Assembly: GCA_038503075.1 (NCBI GenBank)
Contig: JBCAML010000012.1
Coordinates: 1,706,414-1,770,413 of the forward strand
Reading direction: 5' to 3'
DNA length: 64,000 nucleotides
From: Gyromitra esculenta
Lineage: Eukaryota > Ascomycota > Pezizomycetes > Pezizales > Discinaceae
A model generated the notes under the pieces. The model saw only the letters and a program-made list of their open reading frames with translations. It was not told the DNA's origin and ran no database searches. Of the stretch, positions 62,819-64,000 are shown piece after piece. Both the position numbers and the translations under genes were made by a program. Position 1 is the stretch's first letter; every line of letters begins with the position of its first letter.

Positions 62819-63912
62819 ATATTCATATACCAATAGTATCAAAGAATAGAGTGTTAATAAAATCGGGAAAGCTGCAGGTTGTATAATTAAACACTAGTCC
62901 TTAACGGAGAATATTATATATTAGTTGTCAAAACAACGAATAATACCAGTGGCCAATTAGGCGATCAGTAAAATCACAGAGGGCTTAGGGCAGAATATGA
63001 CTATATTTGGTACAATCAATTTATGTGGGGCATATCTGGGGGTGTAGGATTATGTGGATCGACACGCCTAATTGCTCTGGAGTATTAACATAACCTACTA
63101 CTCGCCCCAAACTGCAAAAGATAGTGTGCGTGAATCCCCTGGTTCCAAAAGGAATGTGTGCAAGAATAATTATCTGGGTTCCCATGCTCCCAGTCCTCAT
63201 AGTGTCCATCTCTATCGTTAAAAAGTGATACTGGCCAATGAAAAATTGCTCATAAATCCAAATTGTAAGCTAGGAAGATAAAAAACCCCCAGGCAGATAC
63301 CGACAACACCATATCAGAGGCTAAATATGTTATCCATAATTAGTTTGTGGCCTTCAGGCCAATAGCACATTCATTAAAACCTCATAGGGGGGGGAAACGT
63401 TAATTTCCGAAGATAGTCGCGGTTAAGGAGTCAGGAAGGAAGTCGAAAGCTAAGACCGTGTGCGTTGTTGAACGTCTACTCTGTTTGGTCTGATTTCCTT
63501 ACTCCTCAGTTAGCTGAGACAGTCAGGGATATATACAACCCTCTTGGCGGATTCGGATCTTAGGGGGATCCGAGCGGAAGGCCTCTCGGCTGAGCTGGGA
63601 TGATGCAATTTTGATTGACTAGCGGCGAGTAGTTACATCTTTTGGGTAATCTCAACTCACAGAGGCGATCTAATATCCCAGATGCTTAGAATCCCCAGAA
63701 ACCCAGAAACATGCAGGTGATACCTTGTGCGTGATGCACTCGGCCACGATGCAGTGTTACGTGCAGGGGGCGGCTGTTTGGTCGGTCGGTTATCCTCGGC
63801 TGGCTATCTCTCGACGCCAAGACGCCAAGGCGGCTCGGAGATAACATCCGTTCCGTTCCGTGCCAAGATGCCAAGGGTTGTACCACCTTCCTAATCCGAG
63901 AATGGGGCTTAA
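62819..63912. other. subtelomeric non-coding stretch
   Basis: No gene is supported. Near 63817-63873 there are repeated GCCAAG words (GACGCCAAGACGCCAAGG and GTGCCAAGATGCCAAGG). The stretch joins the last gene to the telomeric repeats. Confidence 0.5.
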
Positions 63913-64000
63913 TAGGGTTTAGGGTTTAGGGTTTAGGGTTTAGGGTTTAGGGTTTAGGGTTTAGGGTTTAGGGTTTAGGGTTTAGGGTTTAGGGTTTAGG
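63913..64000 (+). repeat. telomeric repeat tract, TTTAGGG type
   Basis: About twelve uninterrupted head-to-tail TTTAGGG units run to the last base, G-rich strand 5' to 3' towards the end, as expected for a right chromosome end. The tract is probably truncated by the window or the assembly. Confidence 0.93.

Overview
The window reads as the end of a chromosome from a filamentous ascomycete (Pezizomycotina). The evidence is fungal gene content (class I hydrophobins, a LysM protein, a subgroup C GH18 chitinase, an alkane-type P450, a LaeA-like methyltransferase, an F-box protein), many short GT-AG introns, and a telomere-like tract of TTTAGGG repeats on the last ~88 bases. The class cannot be fixed from sequence alone. 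TTTAGGG is unusual, because most Pezizomycotina use TTAGGG.

Layout. 0.9-6.6 kb: three paralogous class I hydrophobins with the same three-exon structure and a small acidic hypothetical gene. 6.6-13.4 kb: no gene; it holds a cluster of three CCG-N8-CGG sites. 13.4-16.0 kb: malic enzyme. 16-20 kb: gene-poor, with one tRNA-Gln carrying an 8-nt intron. 20-30.3 kb, all on the minus strand: an allantoate/nicotinate-type MFS transporter, a CYP52-like P450 and a LaeA-like methyltransferase, separated by MITE-like inverted-repeat elements. 32.7-35.2 kb: an intact nine-exon gene of unknown function with a duplicated hairpin-forming motif in one intron. 36.2-37.1 kb: a two-repeat protein gene broken by two in-frame stops, both explainable by CpA to TpA change. 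37-44 kb: AT-rich, with MITEs and one small unknown gene. 44.5-46.2 kb: an F-box-like gene.

47.7-62.8 kb is a subtelomeric chitin-related island: a 967-aa secreted protein with about eight LysM-type modules (minus strand), a 1734-aa chitinase of the killer-toxin-like subgroup C (plus strand), and a DUF2235 alpha/beta-hydrolase about 1.1 kb from the telomeric repeats. The likely joint role of the first two is chitin binding and chitin attack at fungal cell walls (self or rival), a pairing known from other filamentous fungi. A link to the hydrolase is inference.

All multi-exon models were assembled by hand from splice signals, and every listed exon chain keeps frame. No transcript or database evidence was available.
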